DNA of 64,000 bases, from positions 19,511,200-19,575,199 of the forward strand of contig NC_089766.1 in NCBI RefSeq assembly GCF_040412425.1. The letters run 5' to 3'. A program made the position numbers and the translations under genes. Positions 59,877-64,000 of this stretch are shown in pieces; the stretch's first letter is position 1, and every line of letters begins with the position of its first letter. The stretch is from Macrobrachium rosenbergii (lineage: Eukaryota; Arthropoda; Malacostraca; Decapoda; Palaemonidae). Below the pieces are notes generated by a model, which did no database searches, was not told the DNA's origin, and worked only from the letters and a program-made list of their open reading frames with translations.

Positions 59877-60060
59877 TGGAGTAGTAAAGCATTCTGTTCT
59901 GTTAACTAATTGCTTTCAGCAGAACTTCTTAAGTGTACTAATGAGGGAAGAAGGAGAGACGTTTTATCATAAACCTCTGAAGGCTGTTTTCTCCTTTTTT
60001 CTTAACTCCATTTGAAAAGGGACTGCAAGCGTTTATTTCTTTTATTTTATTACCCCCCTC
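59500..60060. repeat. Old direct duplication, unit A
   Basis: Shares ordered islands with 60,590-61,000: CAATTTGCCA, AATAAATAGCTTA, TGAATAAATC, ACTATTCAA...GATTTAGA, AACTTG(C/T)CTTTTT, TTCAAGTC, GAAGAAGGAGA and CATAAACCTCT. Contains a (CT)n tract at 59,820-59,871. Confidence 0.65.
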
Positions 60061-60589
60061 CATAACGAAAAATCTACATTGCCAATAACACAATTTGAAT
60101 TATACAATCTGCTAAGAAAAAAACAATTTATTTATTTCTTGAAAGTCTGGCTTTTCTCTCTGATTACTAACTTTTGAATTGATTGACTGGTTGCTTTAAA
60201 ACTGGCGTCACAACATCTGGTTATTGACGAAAGGAAGGGAAAAAGAGGCAAAACGCCTCCGTTTCATCTCATGACAATAAAATGTTGCCTGCTTGGCTGA
60301 AGGATAGTCCAGACTATTCTCAACTCTCTCCTGTTGTTGATTAGTCCTTCGAATCTAAATGTACGTTGCGATGTCTATTCATAAGCAGTCCGTGAGCACG
60401 AAGAAGTTTGTCCTGAATCACTGAAAAGGGTGTTCTTATTTCCTGGTGATGAATTATTTGAAGAGAAATTCAGCTATAAAGTTATTGAAAGATAACCTGT
60501 CCTAAAATAAATTGAATGGGCAGTTAATACAAAATATACAGACAATGAAAGAAAAAACCTTCATCTCCCCGTATTTTTGTATCAAGACT
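60061..60589. other. No recognisable gene
   Basis: AT-rich spacer between the two duplicated units; no feature seen. Confidence 0.4.
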
Positions 60590-60892
60590 TGAATAAATTC
60601 CAGCAATTTGCCAAAGTCTCAGATTTCCATAACTATTCAGTTGTCTTTTCCTGTAAAAGAAGGAAGAAATAAATAGCTTACGTAAATAACACTGAATAAA
60701 TCACAATAACTATTCAAGATTTAGAAACCATTGCAAATTTTAAGTGAAACACGAAGAGCTAAAGAAGAAACTTGTCTTTTTTGTCTGTCAAAGTATTTGA
60801 GGCCACTGGCCTTCCTGTCGTGTATGAAATCTTTTTCAAGTCTGATCTTTCCGTTGCAACTTTTTGACTGCATATCTGTTCTATTTTTTACA

Positions 60893-60932
<40 letters not shown>

Positions 60933-61000
60933 TCCAATCAGAGAAGAAGGAGAAGAGTCATAAACCTCTTTCTGTTTTCTAGCAAATACTGACGGACGGA
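60590..61000. repeat. Old direct duplication, unit B
   Basis: Matches unit A in order. The microsatellite at the equivalent place is (GA)n (60,896-60,927) where unit A has (CT)n, so the tracts probably arose or were replaced independently. Confidence 0.65.
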
Positions 61001-61651
61001 AAATTGGGGCATAATTTCTTTAAAAACTATTCCAAAACAAAAAAAAAAACAAACCTGCCAGAAATATATAAATTCAGGAACAAAGCATTGACAACAGAAC
61101 TGGCTGGAAACAGGAGAGACTCTTGTTGTCTCATTTTAGTCCAGGATGTCAAAAAAATCAAACTCTTGGTTGATTTAAGTCTTGAAAGATCCTCCCAGAT
61201 CTAATTAAGACCCAAGAACTCTTCAGCTGCTCTTCTCAGCCTCTTCTCAACGTCTCCGTTAACTCTCTCAAGATCTGAAATCTTATGTCTAAAATATTAG
61301 ACAATTGCTCAAGTTTGGGAAGCAGAGAATGTGCTTTGGGACCTGTAATCGTAGGAAACAAACAAACAAACAAACAAACAAAATTCAAAATGAAATCAAA
61401 AAGGTAACAGCCGAACTGTAGCAAGAACAAATGACGAGATGAGTAATGGAGAGAATAGTATAATCATTAGTAAAATGGACAGACTGAAAGTTATGTCCTC
61501 TTCAAAGAAAAACCAATTGCAAAAATAAACAGGCTAAGAGATGATGACTGCACCAAATGAGCAAATGGACTATTCCCGAAAGATTCAGTTGAACAGGCCA
61601 TTTCTATTTGTACAATCAGGGACACAGATATTCTGAGCCAAAATAGGTTTG
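61001..61651. other. No recognisable gene; short AAAC repeat
   Basis: Contains (AAAC)n at 61,356-61,382. Small frames on both strands are not convincing. Confidence 0.4.
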
Positions 61652-61716
61652 TCAATAATAAAAGACACAATTTCCCATGAACTGAATTTTCGAAAAAAAC
61701 TAACTTGGGAAATGTG
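61652..61716. repeat. Direct repeat pair 1, copy A
   Basis: AAAGACACAATTTCCCATGA, then ACTGAATTTTCGAAAAAAAC, ending CTTGGGAAATGTG; copy B is at 62,556-62,613. Confidence 0.75.
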
Positions 61717-61843
61717 AAACTTCTGAATCTACTTGAGCATCATGAAAAGTAGAATTTCTGCTTTCATTTAAGCTTGATTTTAAATATTGTTCTGTATATT
61801 CCGTTGTTTAAAACATTAATTATGATATAACTGAACAAAAAGC

Positions 61844-61848
<5 letters not shown>

Positions 61849-61906
<58 letters not shown>
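61849..61906. repeat. (GA)n microsatellite
   Basis: Twenty-nine GA units. Confidence 0.97.
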
Positions 61907-61907
<1 letters not shown>

Positions 61908-62555
61908 CAAAAATAACTATTAAAAATGACTCTATTTCACACGATCATTCTACTGTAGGGGCCATATTCAGTTTTAAAATATGCAGCTTTGGTATCCAAG
62001 TGGATCAGAATTAATAAATAAATAAACAAATAAATGTTTATGTTTATATACAGACACATTGCAAATGGGGACTGTTTGCTCATTTTATATATAGGATGAA
62101 CCTGTTTTATATATAGTATATATATATAATCTTGAAAGATTATCCCAATAGATAAAATACATTATATATAACTGATATAATATATGCAAAAGTAAACTTT
62201 TGCATACGTCTCAAGTAAATTTCAAGATCTGTCTTTTTTTATTAACTGAGCAATTGCTTTGAAACGTATTCTGGTGGGAATGCCAATACTAAAACTCGCC
62301 TGTATGTGGCAGAGTCTGAATCTTGACTAAAACAAACAGATTCTGCTGTCTGGGTTCGCTTAAAGCATTAAAATGAACAATCCATTCATCATCATTTATA
62401 ATTTTTTCGGAACAAATTCCCGAAGTGGCGGATTAAATGATTTGCCTACTGGACATAGACCCTAGAAACAATTGAACGCGAACACAGAATCATCTGTGAG
62501 CAACCACTAACTGACTTAGATTCAAATGATTTACGAAACACGATAGTGAAAATAG
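61907..62555. other. No recognisable gene
   Basis: AT-rich, with a short TAAA run near 62,012-62,036 and TATA-rich stretches near 62,083-62,190. No supported gene. Confidence 0.4.
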
Positions 62556-62613
62556 AAAGAAAAAAAGACCCAATTTCACAACTGAATTTCGAAAAAAAAA
62601 CTTGGGAAATGTG
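62556..62613. repeat. Direct repeat pair 1, copy B
   Basis: Repeats 61,652-61,716 with small indels. Confidence 0.75.
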
Positions 62614-62649
62614 TACATTTATCTTACTTATTATTATTGTCACATTAAA

Positions 62650-62728
62650 ATTTGTATTATTTCTATTCTTTGTATTACACTGACAGCTTTGTAACCATGT
62701 TTGTATGACCTACAGTCCAATAGCCTGT
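62650..62728. repeat. Direct repeat pair 2, copy A
   Basis: TTTGTATTATTTCTATTCTT, then TGTATTACACTGACAG and ACCATGTTTGTA; copy B is at 63,460-63,531. Confidence 0.75.
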
Positions 62729-62979
62729 GCCATTTTATATGAATATTTTCTCTGTGTGCAAACATAACTGCTTGTACTTGATTCCTGTTTGTATCTGTCA
62801 GAGGTCAGGAGATACAGGCAAAACGAGCTCTTGTGTACAAACAAAAAATGTCCCTTTTCTACCTTTTTAATCATTCTAAACGATATTTATATAGCTTTTT
62901 ATGTTTCTTTATAAAATGTCTCTGATGTGATAAAATTCATAAATAAATAAATATATATTTATATATTTATATATTATAT

Positions 62980-63090
<111 letters not shown>

Positions 63091-63382
63091 ACATCTAGTT
63101 AAATTTTACTGTTTTAGAATGTTATATAAATATTTTGTTACATGTTTGTTTCGTGTTTTAAGATGTTCATAAATTATTTTCAAACTTATTTTCTACATGT
63201 TGATGTTCATTAAATTTGATTAAATATTGCGAAATTTTAATGGATTATGCAGTGCTTGGTTTTAAGTTCGTTTGTATGATTAATCCATTTTGAGGATGCG
63301 ATTATGAATCCTTTCACGTTGGCAAAATAAATGTACCTGAGTACGACGCCTTCCCTATGGTTCCCCCTGAGACCTATATACT

Positions 63383-63443
63383 TATAATATATATATATAA
63401 AGAATATATATATATATACTATATATATGATATATATATATAT
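63383..63443. repeat. Interrupted (TA)n microsatellite
   Basis: About 60 bp of TA with several interruptions, immediately before copy B of repeat pair 2. Confidence 0.9.
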
Positions 63444-63459
63444 CTTATAATTTTATTGA

Positions 63460-63531
63460 TTTTGTGTATTATTTCCATTCTTTGTATTACACTGACAGGA
63501 AACCATGTTTGTAGGATAAGAGTTATAGCCT
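63460..63531. repeat. Direct repeat pair 2, copy B
   Basis: Repeats 62,650-62,728, including ATTCTTTGTATTACACTGAC and AACCATGTTTGTA. Both copies lie near TA tracts, which may mark a common element end. Confidence 0.75.
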
Positions 63532-64000
63532 GAATTTTAATGACCATTCAAAGTTTCTTTTTAAAATCATCTTGAAAGGTTATTGCGCAACTGGAAAAAT
63601 GTTTCGTAAAGAGATGTCACAGTTTTAGTGGATTAAATAATCTGAAGAGTTTTTGAATATTGAAAATGAGACAACCTTGCTTGTGCTAAAATAGTCTGAC
63701 CGTCCGCACTATTTATAAAAAAAACTATTTGAAGGTGTAAGAAGGGTAATAACGATTAAAAAAGTCACTTGAGGTGAGATACTGAGATATGTGTGATTGA
63801 TTGACTAGCCAAATGTTATATCAATGAGCAAAATGTACCATAATAATGGGTGAGATTATAATAATGTTCCTCAGTATAATGGTAAAATGAGATAGTTGTG
63901 AGTAAGAATTAAGGAATAGCAATATTTAGAAGGCACATATTTAGAATAATGGCACAGTTGTAGATAAAAAATAAAAAATGGATTGAAAGTTTCATATGGT
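63532..64000. other. No recognisable gene
   Basis: AT-rich tail of the window without a supported feature. Confidence 0.5.

Overview
This window reads as repeat-dominated nuclear DNA from an animal, most likely a decapod crustacean. The case rests on three things: very dense long GA/CT, TA, CA and AAT microsatellites; a dispersed element with a CAATT-type tail that I recognise as typical of decapod sequence; and remnants of animal retroelements (a LINE endonuclease, a Penelope-like GIY-YIG domain, a possible Ty3/gypsy protease start). The assignment is inference; nothing in the window names a species. I find no intact protein-coding gene and no convincing tRNA or rRNA gene.

Layout. Bases 1-480 are a single-copy-looking flank that is repeated at 45,735-46,230. 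Bases 481-40,555 are one continuous satellite with a 30-bp unit, roughly 1,300 copies. Its centre (about 8.6-34.9 kb) is made of long runs of identical units. Its left edge and especially its right edge (34.95-40.55 kb) are diverged and keep an older higher-order order of variant units. A second, short and badly decayed array of the same unit lies at 46,231-47,280, behind the second copy of the flank. Both arrays carry a similar non-repeat end motif (34,923-34,947 and 47,253-47,279). The simplest reading is a dispersed module (unique head, internal 30-bp tandem repeat, unique tail) that in one copy has expanded into a 40-kb satellite.

Downstream of the array (40.6-64 kb) the DNA is a graveyard of mobile elements and simple repeats. 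It holds a LINE endonuclease fragment (40.70-41.0 kb); a frameshifted Penelope-like GIY-YIG endonuclease fragment (42.63-43.07 kb) followed by a hammerhead-like hairpin (43.40 kb); another hammerhead-like hairpin at 41.36 kb; a 211-bp near-perfect palindrome with hammerhead-like motifs in both arms (49.10-49.31 kb); an inverted pair of a multi-hairpin element (48.17 and 52.27 kb); a SINE-like element (53.86-54.19 kb); a small tRNA-like inverted-repeat element (54.48-54.63 kb); a possible protease remnant (55.70-55.81 kb); a 770-bp polypyrimidine tract (58.17-58.94 kb); and several old direct duplications (59.5-63.5 kb).

The large open frames inside the satellite are not genes. A 30-bp unit is a multiple of three and has no stop in four of its six frames, so open frames run until an indel breaks phase. 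The signals I consider most worth following are the module-to-satellite expansion, the polyadenylation hexamer present in each consensus unit, and the set of hammerhead-like hairpins associated with Penelope-like debris.
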